DNA of 64,000 bases from Actinocorallia sp039871655 (GTDB lineage Bacteria > Actinomycetota > Actinomycetes > Streptosporangiales > Streptosporangiaceae). Position numbers and translations under genes: made by a program. The first letter of the stretch is position 1; each line of letters starts with the position of its first letter. This document shows positions 1-8,723 of the stretch, in pieces. The notes under the pieces are model-generated. The model searched no databases and was not told the DNA's origin. It was given only the letters and a program-made list of their open reading frames with translations. The DNA lies in NCBI RefSeq assembly GCF_039871655.1, contig NZ_JBDPLZ010000011.1, forward strand, positions 124,001-188,000, in the 5' to 3' direction.

Positions 1-371
1 TTGATCATCTTGCCGGGGACCGTCCAGTTGGCCAGGTCGCCCTCGGCCGAGACCTGCATGGCGCCCAGGACCGCCACGTCGATGCGGCCGCCGCGGATCA
101 TGCCGAAGGACAGGGCCGAGTCGAAGAAGCCCGCACCGGGCAGGACGGTGACGGTCTCCTTGCCCGCGTTGATGAGGGCGGCGTCGACCTCGTCCTCACC
201 CGGGTAGGGGCCGACGCCCAGCACGCCGTTCTCCGACTGGAGCACCACCTCCACCCCCTCGGGCAGGTGGTTGGGGATGAGGGTGGGCAGGCCGATGCCC
301 AGGTTCACATAGGCGCCGTCGGGGAGTTCGGCGGCCGCGCGGGCCGCCATCTCGTCGCGGGTCCAGCTCAT
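1..371 (-). CDS. 3-oxoacid CoA-transferase subunit B (partial)
   Basis: Beta subunit of a two-subunit class I CoA-transferase that moves CoA between a short 3-oxoacid and an acyl-CoA donor. About 123 N-terminal residues are visible; the C-terminus lies beyond the left edge. The catalytic signature QSENGVLGVGP is present, with Glu47 as the expected glutamyl-CoA residue, and NLGIGLP precedes it near residue 23. The ATG overlaps the stop of the subunit A gene by ATGA, so the two are translationally coupled. The acceptor acid (acetoacetate, 3-oxoadipate or another) cannot be told from this fragment. Confidence 0.93.
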   Translation of the reverse strand, partial: MSWTRDEMAARAAAELPDGAYVNLGIGLPTLIPNHLPEGVEVVLQSENGVLGVGPYPGEDEVDAALINAGKETVTVLPGAGFFDSALSFGMIRGGRIDVAVLGAMQVSAEGDLANWTVPGKMI

Positions 372-1114
372 CGGACCGTCCTCTTCTCCACGTGTTCGAC
401 GGCGGCCTGCTCGGGGGTGAGGACGACGACGCGGTCCACGTAGACGCCCGGCAGGTGGATCTCGTCGGGGTCCAGGTCGGTGAGCTCCTCGACCTCGACG
501 ATGGTGGTGCGCCCGGCCATGGCGCACAGCGGGTTGAAGTTGCGTTCGGACTTGTCGAAGACGAGGTTGCCCCACCGGTCCGCCTTCAGGGCCCTGACCA
601 GTGCGAAGTCGGTGACGATGCCTTCTTCCAGCACGTGTTCGCGGCCCTGGAAGTCACGCACCTCCTTGGGCGGCGACGCGACGGCGACGGTGCCGTCGGA
701 CGCGTAACGCCACGGCAGGCCGCCGTCGGCGACCAGCGTGCCGACCCCGGCCGGGGTGTAGAAGGCGGGAATGCCGGTGCCTCCCGCCCGCAGGCGTTCG
801 GCGAGGGTCCCCTGCGGGACGAGTTCGACCTCGATCTCACCCGCTAGGTACTGGCGGGCGAACTCCTTGTTCTCCCCGATGTAGGAGCCGACGGTCCGGG
901 CGATGCGCCCGGCGCCCAGCAGCAGGCCCAGGCCCAGCCCGTCCACACCACAGTTGTTGGAGACCGTGCGCAGCCCGGCCGCGCCCTGCTCGTACAGCGC
1001 CTCGATCAGGGTGAAGGGCACCCCGCACAACCCGAAGCCGCCGACGGCCAGTGACGCTCCCTCTGGAATGTCGGCCACCGCCTCGGCGGCGGACGCCACC
1101 GTCTTGTCGATCAA
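368..1114 (-). CDS. 3-oxoacid CoA-transferase subunit A
   Basis: Alpha subunit, 248 residues, normal length for the family. The glycine-rich CoA-binding signature GGFGLCGVP is at residues 25-33 and the family motif NNCGVDGLGLGLLL follows. It works as a complex with the downstream subunit B. The start is a TTG preceded by the purine-rich stretch AAGAGAAGGA; its spacing is short, so the exact start is slightly uncertain. A 143-base gap containing a strong stem-loop separates it from the upstream MmgE/PrpD gene, so it may be only partly co-transcribed with the set that follows in sequence. Confidence 0.93.
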   Translation of the reverse strand: MIDKTVASAAEAVADIPEGASLAVGGFGLCGVPFTLIEALYEQGAAGLRTVSNNCGVDGLGLGLLLGAGRIARTVGSYIGENKEFARQYLAGEIEVELVPQGTLAERLRAGGTGIPAFYTPAGVGTLVADGGLPWRYASDGTVAVASPPKEVRDFQGREHVLEEGIVTDFALVRALKADRWGNLVFDKSERNFNPLCAMAGRTTIVEVEELTDLDPDEIHLPGVYVDRVVVLTPEQAAVEHVEKRTVR

Positions 1115-1135
1115 TGTCCTTCTCTTTCTTGCTGC

Positions 1136-1177
1136 CCGGACCGGCGCCGCTCGACCGAGGAGTCAGCGCCGGTCCGG
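1136..1177. other. long stem-loop in the leader of the CoA-transferase genes
   Basis: Perfect 12-base inverted repeat (CCGGACCGGCGC and its complement) around an 18-base loop. It lies between the MmgE/PrpD gene and subunit A of the CoA-transferase. No U-tract follows on either strand. It could be a weak terminator, an RNA-processing site or an attenuating structure; the sequence does not decide. Confidence 0.55.
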
Positions 1178-1257
1178 GGCCGGAGCCCCCTGCCGGGGGA
1201 GGGTCCGGCCCGGCGACGTCGAGTGGAAGGGTCGCGCCGGGCCGGAGGCCTGTGCTC

Positions 1258-2676
1258 CTACCGGGAGGCCGGGGCGGCGCGCAGCGCCTCGGCCAAGGAG
1301 GTGAGGTCTTGCGCGTCGGGCAGGCCGTAGGTCAGTTCGGTGACGCGGTCGGCCTGCTCGGGGGTGAGCAGCCGGGTGGCGTTCAGCCGGAACTTCGTGG
1401 CCAGCTCCTCGGAGCTCAGCGGATTGCCGGGGCCGCCGCGGTTGACGCTGACGCGCTCCTCCAGCACCTCTCCGGAGGCGAGCCGGACGCGCAGCACGGC
1501 CGGGAACTGGTGCGGGAAGATCCGGTCGCACTCGGCGTCCGGGACGCAGTGGACCTTGGCGGCCAGCGCGAGCCGGGCCGGGTCCGCCGCGGCCTCGTCG
1601 GTGAAGTCCTCGTGGAACAGGCCGAGGCCTCCGCCGCCGAGCAGCGCCGCCGCGACCGTGTAGGGGCCGGAGAAGGCGGCGTGGTAGCCGGACCTGGGGT
1701 GGATCTTGTCCTCGCGCGGCTCGCCGATGGTGCGCAGGACGGGCGTGGGCGCGCCCAGCTCGATGTGCTCGACCTGGGAGACATTGAGGCCGCGCTCCCG
1801 CAGCCGCAGTGCCGCGTCGATGCCCGCGTGGGTGAAGTGGTTGCACGGGTAGGGCTTGAAGAAGATGCCCGGCAGCTCCCACTTCTCGCCCAGCCCGTCG
1901 AGCAGCGGCTCCAGGTGGTACTGGTCGCCGCAGAACGCCTGGAGCAGGCCGAAGCGGCCTTCCAGCACGGTCGGCGGGCCGGTCAGGCCGGTGCGGGCCA
2001 GACCCGCGGCGGTGACGGCGGCGTGCGCGGCCCAGCCGCAGTGCACGCGCTTGACGGTGCCGCCGGTGCGGTTGGCCTCCAGCAGGCCGGAGCCCATGCT
2101 GGCGGCGATGCCCAGCGCGTCCGCGACGCCCTGGGCGCCCAGGCCGGAGAGCATGGCACCCGCCGCGGCGCCGCCGAGCGCACCGCAGATCGCGGTGGCG
2201 TGCAGGCCGCGCTCGAAGAACACCGAGTTGCCGAGCTCCTCGTCGTACCCGGCCATGCCGACGCGGACGGCGATCTCGATGCCGACCCCGATGGCGTCCA
2301 GCAGCTGGGCGCCGGTCGCGCCCCGGGACTCGGCGACGGCCAGCGCGGCGGGCACGACCGAGGCCGACGGGTGCAGCACCGACGGCAGGTGGGTGTCGTC
2401 GAAGTCGAGGGAATGCGCGAGGGTGCCGTTCAGCAGCGCCGCGCTCGGCTCGGGCAGCGGCTCGCCGAAACCGATCGCGGTGGCGCGGCCGCTGCCGCCC
2501 CACTCGCGGACCAGCGCGCCGACGGCCTTGGCGGGCGGCTCGGCGGTGGCGGCCAGGCTGTTGCCGAGCACGTCGAGGACGCGGCGGGCCGCGTCCGCAC
2601 GCAGCTCGGCGGGCAGCCCCTTGACCCGGACCTCCTCGGCGAACTCGCCGAGCCTGTGGACGAGCGGCGCGGTCAT
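1258..2676 (-). CDS. MmgE/PrpD family protein
   Basis: Member of the MmgE/PrpD superfamily, which includes 2-methylcitrate dehydratase, cis-aconitate decarboxylase and iminodisuccinate epimerase. The 472-residue length fits. Family features seen are a helical N-terminus (LDVLGNSLAA), SLDFDDTHLPSVLHPSA with the conserved DD...H cluster, and KPYPCNHFTHAGIDAALRL in the second half. The ATG overlaps the stop of the cyclase gene (ATGA). The neighbours suggest a role as dehydratase, decarboxylase or epimerase acting on a small polycarboxylic acid. The exact reaction is not assignable. Confidence 0.85.
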   Translation of the reverse strand: MTAPLVHRLGEFAEEVRVKGLPAELRADAARRVLDVLGNSLAATAEPPAKAVGALVREWGGSGRATAIGFGEPLPEPSAALLNGTLAHSLDFDDTHLPSVLHPSASVVPAALAVAESRGATGAQLLDAIGVGIEIAVRVGMAGYDEELGNSVFFERGLHATAICGALGGAAAGAMLSGLGAQGVADALGIAASMGSGLLEANRTGGTVKRVHCGWAAHAAVTAAGLARTGLTGPPTVLEGRFGLLQAFCGDQYHLEPLLDGLGEKWELPGIFFKPYPCNHFTHAGIDAALRLRERGLNVSQVEHIELGAPTPVLRTIGEPREDKIHPRSGYHAAFSGPYTVAAALLGGGGLGLFHEDFTDEAAADPARLALAAKVHCVPDAECDRIFPHQFPAVLRVRLASGEVLEERVSVNRGGPGNPLSSEELATKFRLNATRLLTPEQADRVTELTYGLPDAQDLTSLAEALRAAPASR

Positions 2677-3494
2677 GCGCTCACCGCCGCGAGCGGACGG
2701 ACCGGGGAGCCGGTGCCGCCCTTGATGCGCAGCGGGGCCAGCACGAAGACGAACTCGTGGATCCCGGCCTCGGCGATGTCCTCGAGGTCGAGGTGCTCCA
2801 TGATGTAGATGCCGTTCTCCACCAGCAGCACCCGGTGGACGGGCAGGACCGCGTGGCCCGCTCCGGCGGGGATCTGCTCGTAGGCGGTGGTGTCGGCGCC
2901 GGTCGCGACGATGCCGCGCGCGGCCAGCCACTCGGCGGCGTCGACGGTCGCGCCGGGCACGCCCTCCGCCTTGCTCATGTAGGCCTCGGGGTCGCCGAAG
3001 TTGCGGGCCCAGCCGGTGCGGATGAGCGCGACGTCGCCCTGGCCGGGCTCGACGCCCGCGCGCTTCGCGGCGGCCTCGAGGTCGGCGGCGGTCACACCGT
3101 GGCCGGGCGGCAGGGTCGGCACGCCGTGGACGGCGGCGACGTCGAGCAGCACGCCGCGGCGCAGCAGGCCGGGGAGGTTCTCGGCGCCGTGCTCCTTGAA
3201 CACGCCGCCGAGCTGGGCCTCGGCCGCGTCGACGTCGCCGTGCAGCTTGCCGCAGTGGCTGACGTGCGACAGCGCGTCGATGTGGGTGCCGACGTGGCCG
3301 CCCGTGACGATGATCTCGTTGGCGGCGGAGCCCCCGTCGGGGCGCTCCATGTCGCCGTGCCGGCGGATCAGCGTCATCCGGAAGCCGGGGTGGTTGGGCG
3401 AGCACGGCATGCCGGTGAAGAACGGCTGGCCGAGCTCGATCAGCCGCACTCCGCCGGCGACGGCGGCCAGCAGGGGGTCGGTGGTCTGGGTCAT
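2673..3494 (-). CDS. cyclase family protein (metal-dependent hydrolase)
   Basis: Protein of 273 residues with the cyclase/kynurenine-formamidase signature HVGTHIDALSH, whose His and Asp residues bind the divalent metal. Characterised family members hydrolyse amides, cyclic imides or lactones (arylformamidase, isatin hydrolase). It overlaps both neighbours by ATGA, and together with the CitE-like and CaiB-like genes it forms a tightly coupled four-gene unit. A role in opening a ring or amide before CoA activation is inferred from context. It is not a confident kynurenine formamidase because no other tryptophan-pathway gene is nearby. Confidence 0.87.
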   Translation of the reverse strand: MTQTTDPLLAAVAGGVRLIELGQPFFTGMPCSPNHPGFRMTLIRRHGDMERPDGGSAANEIIVTGGHVGTHIDALSHVSHCGKLHGDVDAAEAQLGGVFKEHGAENLPGLLRRGVLLDVAAVHGVPTLPPGHGVTAADLEAAAKRAGVEPGQGDVALIRTGWARNFGDPEAYMSKAEGVPGATVDAAEWLAARGIVATGADTTAYEQIPAGAGHAVLPVHRVLLVENGIYIMEHLDLEDIAEAGIHEFVFVLAPLRIKGGTGSPVRPLAAVSA

Positions 3495-4336
3495 TGAACG
3501 TCGCCTTCCTTGGCGTTCTCACGGTCGACGGTCCCGGCGAGGGAGAGCAGCCAGCGGGCCCGCTCCACGACGGCCTTGTCGACGAACTTTCCGGAGGAGT
3601 CGATCCAGGCTGATTCCCCGGTCGACCCGGCCGCTCCGGTGAACCGGCCGAGCAGCTCACGCGCCCACGCGGTCTCTTCGGGATCGGGGGCGCACGCCTC
3701 GTGCACGACGGGGATCTGCGCGGGGTGGATGACCGAGCGGCCGAAGAACCCGGCCTCGCGGCCGGACTCGGTGTCGGCGCGCAGTCCGTCCAGGTCGCGC
3801 ACCGCCGTCCAGACGCTCTGCGCCGGGCTGGGCAGCCCGGCGGCGCGTGCCGCGACGACGATGCGCGACCGGGGCCAGGCCAGGGCCCGGCGGCCCGCCC
3901 GCAGGTCGGCCTGGAGATCCGCTTCGCCCAGCGAGATCCCCCCGACCAGCGGGTGGGCGGTCGCCAGCGCCAGGGCGTTCTCCACCCCGAGCGCCGACTC
4001 GATCAGCGGGAACACCGGAACGCCGAGCCGGTCGGCGACGCGTCGCAGCTCACCGGGGTCCTCGCTTTTAGGCACCCGGACGCCGGCGAGCGAGCCCTGC
4101 GCGGCGGCCAGCTCCCGCACGTCGGCCTCCCCTGAGGGGGCGGCCGGGTCGTTGATCCGCACGTACGCGGGCCGACCGGAGGCCAGGACGTCCAGCACGT
4201 TGCGCCGCGCCTCGTCCTTGGCCCCCGCGCCGACCGCGTCCTCCAGGTCGAGGACGACGGCGTCGGCGGGCCCGGCCAGGGCCTTGTCCATCCGGTCGGG
4301 GCGGTCCCCCGGCACGTACAGCCAGCTGCGGATCAC
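3491..4336 (-). CDS. HpcH/HpaI aldolase / CitE-like CoA-ester lyase
   Basis: TIM-barrel lyase of the citrate lyase beta-subunit/malyl-CoA lyase family, 281 residues. It opens with the family N-terminus RSWLYVPGDRPDRMDKAL and has DAVVLDLEDAV. GGISLGEADLQADL carries the acidic metal ligands. Members cleave beta-hydroxyacyl-CoA esters such as malyl-, citramalyl- or beta-methylmalyl-CoA. The GTG start overlaps the CaiB-like stop (GTGA), and the C-terminus overlaps the cyclase start. Paired with the upstream CoA-transferase, activation followed by retro-Claisen cleavage is the natural inference. Confidence 0.88.
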   Translation of the reverse strand: MIRSWLYVPGDRPDRMDKALAGPADAVVLDLEDAVGAGAKDEARRNVLDVLASGRPAYVRINDPAAPSGEADVRELAAAQGSLAGVRVPKSEDPGELRRVADRLGVPVFPLIESALGVENALALATAHPLVGGISLGEADLQADLRAGRRALAWPRSRIVVAARAAGLPSPAQSVWTAVRDLDGLRADTESGREAGFFGRSVIHPAQIPVVHEACAPDPEETAWARELLGRFTGAAGSTGESAWIDSSGKFVDKAVVERARWLLSLAGTVDRENAKEGDVQ

Positions 4337-5520
4337 CTGATGACGCCCTTGGCCCGCAGCTCCCGCAGCTCCTCGCCGGTGACGCCGTAGCGGGCGAGGA
4401 CCTCCTCGGTGTGCGCGCCGACGGGCGCGCCGGCGGACTCGATGCGTCCGGGGGTCTCCGAGAGGCGGAACAGGATGTTCTGCATCTTGATGGGGCCGAG
4501 TTCCTCGTCCTGGACGGTGGCGATGGTGCCGAGCGCCTGGAACTGGGGGTCGGCCATGATGTCGGCGGCGTCGTAGATGGGGGCGACGGCGGCCTCGGCC
4601 TCCTCGAACGCCTTGATGACCTCGTCGCGGTCGCGCTGCGCGATCCAGCTTCCGACGGCCTCGTCGAGCTCGTCGGCGTGCTTCGCGCGCTCGGCGCCGG
4701 AGGTGAACCACGGCTCGTCGATGTACTCGGGGCGGCCGACCAGCCGCATCACGCGCTCGGCGATCGACTGCGCGCTGGTGGAGATCGCGACCCACCTGCC
4801 GTCGCGGGTCTGGTAGGTGTTGCGCGGCGCGTTGTTGCTGGAGCGGTTGCCGGTGCGCTGCTGCAGGATGCCGAGCTGGTCGTAGTTGATGATCTGCGGG
4901 CCGAGCAGGGTGAGGATCGGCTCGATGATGGCCATGTCGACGACCTGGCCGCGGCCGGTGGTCTCGCGGGCGCGCAGCGCGGTCATCACGGCGAACGCGG
5001 TGGTCAGCGCGGTGATGCCGTCGGCGAGCCCGAACGGCGGGAGGGTCGGCGGGCCGTCGGGCCGGCCGGTGATGGCGGCGAAGCCGCTCATCGCCTCGGC
5101 GAGGGTGCCGAAGCCGGGCCGCTTGGCGTAGGGGCCGATCTGGCCGAAGCCGGTGACGCGGACCAGCACGAGCCGGGGGTTGATCCGGCTGAGCTCGTCG
5201 TAGCCCAGGCCCCAGCGTTCCAGCGTGCCGGGCCGGAAGTTCTCGATGACGACGTCGGCGTCGGCGACCATCCTCCGGAAGATCTCCTGGCCTTCGGGCG
5301 AGCCCAGGTAGAGCGTCATGGCCTTCTTGTTGCGGCCGATCATCTTCCACCAGAGCCCGACGCCGTCGCGCTGCGCACCGTGGTCACGGACCGGATCGCC
5401 CTTGGGATGTTCGACCTTGACGACCTCGGCTCCGAAGTCGCCGAGCAGGGTCGCGGCGAGCGGGCCGGCGAACAGGGTGGCCGTGTCGATGACCCGGATG
5501 CCCTCCAGAGCGTCTGCCAT
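4333..5520 (-). CDS. CaiB/BaiF family (type III) CoA-transferase
   Basis: Type III CoA-transferase of 395 residues, first gene of the leftward unit. Seen: the N-terminus GIRVIDTATLFAGPLAATLLGDFGAEVVKVE (given here as motif from residue 6 onwards), VIENFRPGTLERWGL, and GQVVDMAIIEPILTLLG near residue 170. The usual catalytic Asp position carries Glu in that motif, a substitution that also occurs in other subfamilies. The ATG was chosen because AAGGAAAGGAAGG lies just upstream; a longer in-frame reading is possible but would run through the palindrome at 5545-5563. It probably activates the organic acid handled by the CitE-like lyase. Confidence 0.88.
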   Translation of the reverse strand: MADALEGIRVIDTATLFAGPLAATLLGDFGAEVVKVEHPKGDPVRDHGAQRDGVGLWWKMIGRNKKAMTLYLGSPEGQEIFRRMVADADVVIENFRPGTLERWGLGYDELSRINPRLVLVRVTGFGQIGPYAKRPGFGTLAEAMSGFAAITGRPDGPPTLPPFGLADGITALTTAFAVMTALRARETTGRGQVVDMAIIEPILTLLGPQIINYDQLGILQQRTGNRSSNNAPRNTYQTRDGRWVAISTSAQSIAERVMRLVGRPEYIDEPWFTSGAERAKHADELDEAVGSWIAQRDRDEVIKAFEEAEAAVAPIYDAADIMADPQFQALGTIATVQDEELGPIKMQNILFRLSETPGRIESAGAPVGAHTEEVLARYGVTGEELRELRAKGVIR

Positions 5521-5544
5521 GGACCGGCACCTTCCTTTCCTTAT

Positions 5545-5563
5545 CGTTCCGCCTGGCGGAACG
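5545..5563. promoter_or_regulatory. palindromic operator, IclR-type (perfect)
   Basis: CGTTCCGC-CTG-GCGGAACG, an exact inverted repeat with 8-base arms. It is 25 bases upstream of the CaiB-like start. Near-copies occur at 5700, 19222 and 19276, all beside blocks that carry an IclR gene. Assignment to IclR is inferred from this placement. Confidence 0.7.
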
Positions 5564-5699
5564 GTATCGAACCGCTCTCCCCGGATCGGTTCCGGTGATG
5601 CTTTTTCAAGTTCGCACTGGTTACTGGCTATAGTCAAGTTGGCGCAGGATGTTGACCCAAGACAGGGGCCGATGTCACGCTGGGCAAGCTCCGGGCTAA

Positions 5700-5718
5700 T
5701 GTTTCCTCCAGCGGAACG
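5700..5718. promoter_or_regulatory. degenerate copy of the IclR-type operator
   Basis: One perfect half-site GCGGAACG and one poor half (TGTTTCCT) around a 3-base centre. It lies 32 bases upstream of the flavoprotein start and 155 bases from the perfect site, in the divergent intergenic region 5521-5749. Confidence 0.4.
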
Positions 5719-5749
5719 ATCCCGGACGGCGGAGTCAGGAAGGAACGCA

Positions 5750-7132
5750 GTGAGCGGAACGCAATTCGACGGACCCGACCTCGTCGTGGCCGGCGCCGGA
5801 GGCGGCCTCGCCGGAGCCCTGCGGGCCGCGGAGCACGGGCTGAGCGTCCTGGTGGTGGAGGCCAGCGAGCATTACCGCCGCGGCAACAACACCTCGATGT
5901 CGACCGCGATGTTCCCCGGCGCGGGCTCCCGCTGGCAGGCCGAGGCCGGGGTGCAGGACTCCCCCGAACGGTTCGCCGCCGACATGGCGGCCAAGACCCG
6001 GGGCCAGGTCGACGCCCGGCTCGCCCGCACGCTCGCCGAGGTCAGCGCCCCCCTCGTGGAGTGGCTCAACGACGGCGTCGGGCTGCCGATGTCACTGGTC
6101 ACCGACTTCAACTACCCCGGGCACTCGGTCACGCGCTGCCACACCGTGCCCGGCCGGCACGGCAGCACCGTGATCGACCATCTGGCGCGCCGGGTGCGCG
6201 AGCACCCCGCCATCGACATGCTCGTCCCCGCCCGGCTCACCGACGTGCTGACCGGCCAGGACGGCGCGGTGCGCGCGGTCGTCGTGCGGATGCCCGACGG
6301 CTCCGAGGAGGAGATCCCGACCCGCGGCGTCCTGCTCGCCACCAACGGCTACGGCGCCGACCGCGAACTCGTCGCCGAGCACATGCCGGAGATCAGCAAG
6401 GCTCTCTACCAGGGCGGCGAGCATTCACGGGGCGACGCGCTGCGGATCGGCGAGAAGCTCGGCGCGGCCAGCGGCTACCTGGACGCCTATCAGGGCCACG
6501 CCGCGGTCGCGGCCGGCGCGAGCACCCTGGTGAGCTGGGCCACGATCGTCCTCGGCGGCATCCTGGTCGACCTGACCGGCCGCCGCTTCGGCGACGAGAC
6601 CCGCGGCTACTCCGAGTACGCCGCCGAACTCGCCGCCCGGCCGGGCTCGACGGGCTGGATCGTCATCGACGAGACCATCCACGAGCGGTGCCTGGCCTTC
6701 CAGGACTACCTGGACGTCGTGGAGTCCGGCGTGCTGGTGCGGGCCGACGACGCCGCCTCCCTCGCCGAGGCCACCGGACTGCCCGCCGAAGTGCTCGCCG
6801 CCGAGCTGGCCGACTCCGCGTCCGCCGCCCGCGGCGAGATCCCCGACCCGCACGGGCGCGCCAACTGGACGCGCCCGCTCACCCCCCGGTATGTCGCCGT
6901 CCGGGTCGTCCCCGCCCTCTTCCACACCCAGGGCGGCCTGATCGTGAACGAGCACGCCGCCGTCGTCGACCGGGAGGACCGGCCGATCAAGGGCCTGTAC
7001 GCCTCGGGCGGCGCGGCGGCGGGCGTCTCCGGCCACGGCGCGGCCGGATACCTGGCCGGCAACGGCCTGCTGCCCGCCTTCGGGCTCGCCTACCTCGCCG
7101 CCGACGACCTCGCCCGCGAACTCGCCGACTGA
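5750..7132 (+). CDS. FAD-dependent oxidoreductase, fumarate-reductase/ketosteroid-dehydrogenase type
   Basis: Flavoprotein of 460 residues in the FAD_binding_2 family (succinate/fumarate reductase flavoprotein, 3-ketosteroid delta-1-dehydrogenase). The N-terminal dinucleotide fold DLVVAGAGGGLAGALRAAEHG ends in an acidic E (VVEAS), and the C-terminal FAD motif GLYASGGAAAGVSGHGAAGYLAG is intact. The GTG start follows AGGAAGG by seven bases; the much longer upstream reading is non-coding. It is transcribed divergently from the CaiB-like unit and sits 41 bases before the hydantoinase gene, so the two probably form an operon that oxidises a substrate before or after ring opening. Confidence 0.87.
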   Translation: MSGTQFDGPDLVVAGAGGGLAGALRAAEHGLSVLVVEASEHYRRGNNTSMSTAMFPGAGSRWQAEAGVQDSPERFAADMAAKTRGQVDARLARTLAEVSAPLVEWLNDGVGLPMSLVTDFNYPGHSVTRCHTVPGRHGSTVIDHLARRVREHPAIDMLVPARLTDVLTGQDGAVRAVVVRMPDGSEEEIPTRGVLLATNGYGADRELVAEHMPEISKALYQGGEHSRGDALRIGEKLGAASGYLDAYQGHAAVAAGASTLVSWATIVLGGILVDLTGRRFGDETRGYSEYAAELAARPGSTGWIVIDETIHERCLAFQDYLDVVESGVLVRADDAASLAEATGLPAEVLAAELADSASAARGEIPDPHGRANWTRPLTPRYVAVRVVPALFHTQGGLIVNEHAAVVDREDRPIKGLYASGGAAAGVSGHGAAGYLAGNGLLPAFGLAYLAADDLARELAD

Positions 7133-7173
7133 CCCCCTTTCCCCTCAACACCCGCAAGCGGAGGAGACCGCCC

Positions 7174-8640
7174 ATGGCGTCCATCGAGTTGCTGATCAAG
7201 AACGTCCGGGTCGTCCGGCCGGGCGACCCCGACGGGACGCCCCCGCCGGTGGACATCGCCGTCAACGACGGCACCATCGTCCGGGTCGGCCCCGGCCTGC
7301 CCGAGGACGACGCCGCCACCGTCGTCGACGGCCGGGGCCTGCTGGCCTTCCCCGGCGTGGTCGACGCCCACCAGCACTGGGGCATCTACAACGACCTGTC
7401 CACCGACACCCGCACCGAGAGCCGCGCCAGTGTGCAGGGCGGCGTCACCACCGCGGTGACCTACATGCGGACCGGCCAGTACTACCTCAACAAGGGCGGC
7501 AGCTACCGGGACTTCTTCCCCGAGGTGCTCTCGCTGGCCGAGGGCAAGGCCTACACCGACTACGCCTTCCACCTGGCGCCGATGAGCGCCCAGCACATCG
7601 GCGAGATCCCGTACCTCGTCGAGGAGCACGGCGTCACCTCGTTCAAGATCTTCATGTTCTACGGCAGCTACGGCCTGCACGGCAGGTCGACCAGCCAGAG
7701 CGAGTTCCTGATGATCCCGGAGAACGAGCGCTACGACCTGGCGCACTTCGAGTTCGTCATGCGCGGCGTCCAGAACGCCCGGGAGATCCTCACCGAGTAC
7801 GCCGACCACCTGTCGTTGTCGCTGCACTGCGAGACCGCCGAGATCATGACGGCGTACACCAGGATGGTCGAGCAGGAGGGCACGCTCACCGGGCTGCGCG
7901 CCTACAGCGCCTCCCGGCCGCCGCACTCCGAGGGCCTGGCCGTCACGATCGCCTCCTACCTGGCGCACGAGACCGGCCTGCCGAACATCAACCTGCTGCA
8001 CCTGTCCGGCGAGAAGGCCCTGTCGGCCGCGTTGACCATGGCCGGCGCGTTCCCGCACGTGAACTTCCGCCGCGAGGTCACCATCGGCCACCTACTCGCC
8101 GACGTCGACACCGCCAGCGGCATCGGCGGCAAGGTCAACCCGCCGCTGCGCGAGCGCGAGGACGTCGAGGCGCTGTGGAGGCACGTGCTCGACGGGAACG
8201 TCGACTGGGTGGTCAGCGACCACGCCTGCTGCCGCGACGAGCTGAAGTTCGGCGCCGACCGCGAGGACGTCTTCCTGGCCAAATCCGGTTTCGGCGGCGC
8301 GGAGTACCTGCTGCCCGGCCTGGTCGGCGAGGGTCTCAAGCGCGGCCTGTCCCCTCAGGCCGTCGCCCGGCTCTCCTCGGCCAACCCGGCCAGGCGCTAC
8401 GGCCTGCTGCGCAAGGGCGACATCGCCGAGGGCTACGACGCCGACATCGCGCTGGTCGACCCGAACGCCTCCTGGACGGTCCGGGCCGAGGACTCCGAGT
8501 CGACCCAGGAGTACACGCCGTTCGAGGGCTTCACCATGACGGCGAAGGTCACCGACACGTTCGTGCGCGGCAACCGGGTACTGGCCGACGGCGAGGTCGT
8601 CGGCGACCCCGTGGGCCGCTACCAGCCGCGCGGACGCTGA
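7174..8640 (+). CDS. dihydropyrimidinase/hydantoinase-like amidohydrolase
   Basis: Cyclic amidohydrolase of 488 residues. The complete binuclear metal set is visible: H66 and H68 (DAHQH), the lysine expected to be carbamylated K158 (TSFKIFM), H218 (LSLHC), H276 (NLLHLS) and D349 (VVSDHACC). Family members open six- or five-membered cyclic ureides and imides such as dihydrouracil, hydantoin and allantoin. GAGGAG lies eight bases before the ATG. The substrate is unknown; the flavoprotein upstream and nearby amidase-type genes suggest degradation of a nitrogen heterocycle. A strong terminator follows. Confidence 0.88.
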   Translation: MASIELLIKNVRVVRPGDPDGTPPPVDIAVNDGTIVRVGPGLPEDDAATVVDGRGLLAFPGVVDAHQHWGIYNDLSTDTRTESRASVQGGVTTAVTYMRTGQYYLNKGGSYRDFFPEVLSLAEGKAYTDYAFHLAPMSAQHIGEIPYLVEEHGVTSFKIFMFYGSYGLHGRSTSQSEFLMIPENERYDLAHFEFVMRGVQNAREILTEYADHLSLSLHCETAEIMTAYTRMVEQEGTLTGLRAYSASRPPHSEGLAVTIASYLAHETGLPNINLLHLSGEKALSAALTMAGAFPHVNFRREVTIGHLLADVDTASGIGGKVNPPLREREDVEALWRHVLDGNVDWVVSDHACCRDELKFGADREDVFLAKSGFGGAEYLLPGLVGEGLKRGLSPQAVARLSSANPARRYGLLRKGDIAEGYDADIALVDPNASWTVRAEDSESTQEYTPFEGFTMTAKVTDTFVRGNRVLADGEVVGDPVGRYQPRGR

Positions 8641-8654
8641 CGCCGCTCCCCCAG

Positions 8655-8686
8655 GCCCCGCGGACTCGAGGTCCGCGGGGCTTTTT
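8655..8686 (+). terminator. rho-independent terminator
   Basis: Perfect 11-base stem (GCCCCGCGGAC and complement) with a TCGAG loop, followed by five T residues. It lies 15 bases after the hydantoinase stop and separates it from the IclR gene. Confidence 0.9.
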
Positions 8687-8723
8687 CGGATCTCTCCAGC
8701 CTGCCGAGACTTAGGATCTACAC

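Noticed and set aside
1136..1177. Stem-loop as a definite terminator between the MmgE/PrpD and CoA-transferase genes
   Set aside because: No U-tract is present, and the genes on both sides run in the same direction with related functions, so I list it only as a structure.
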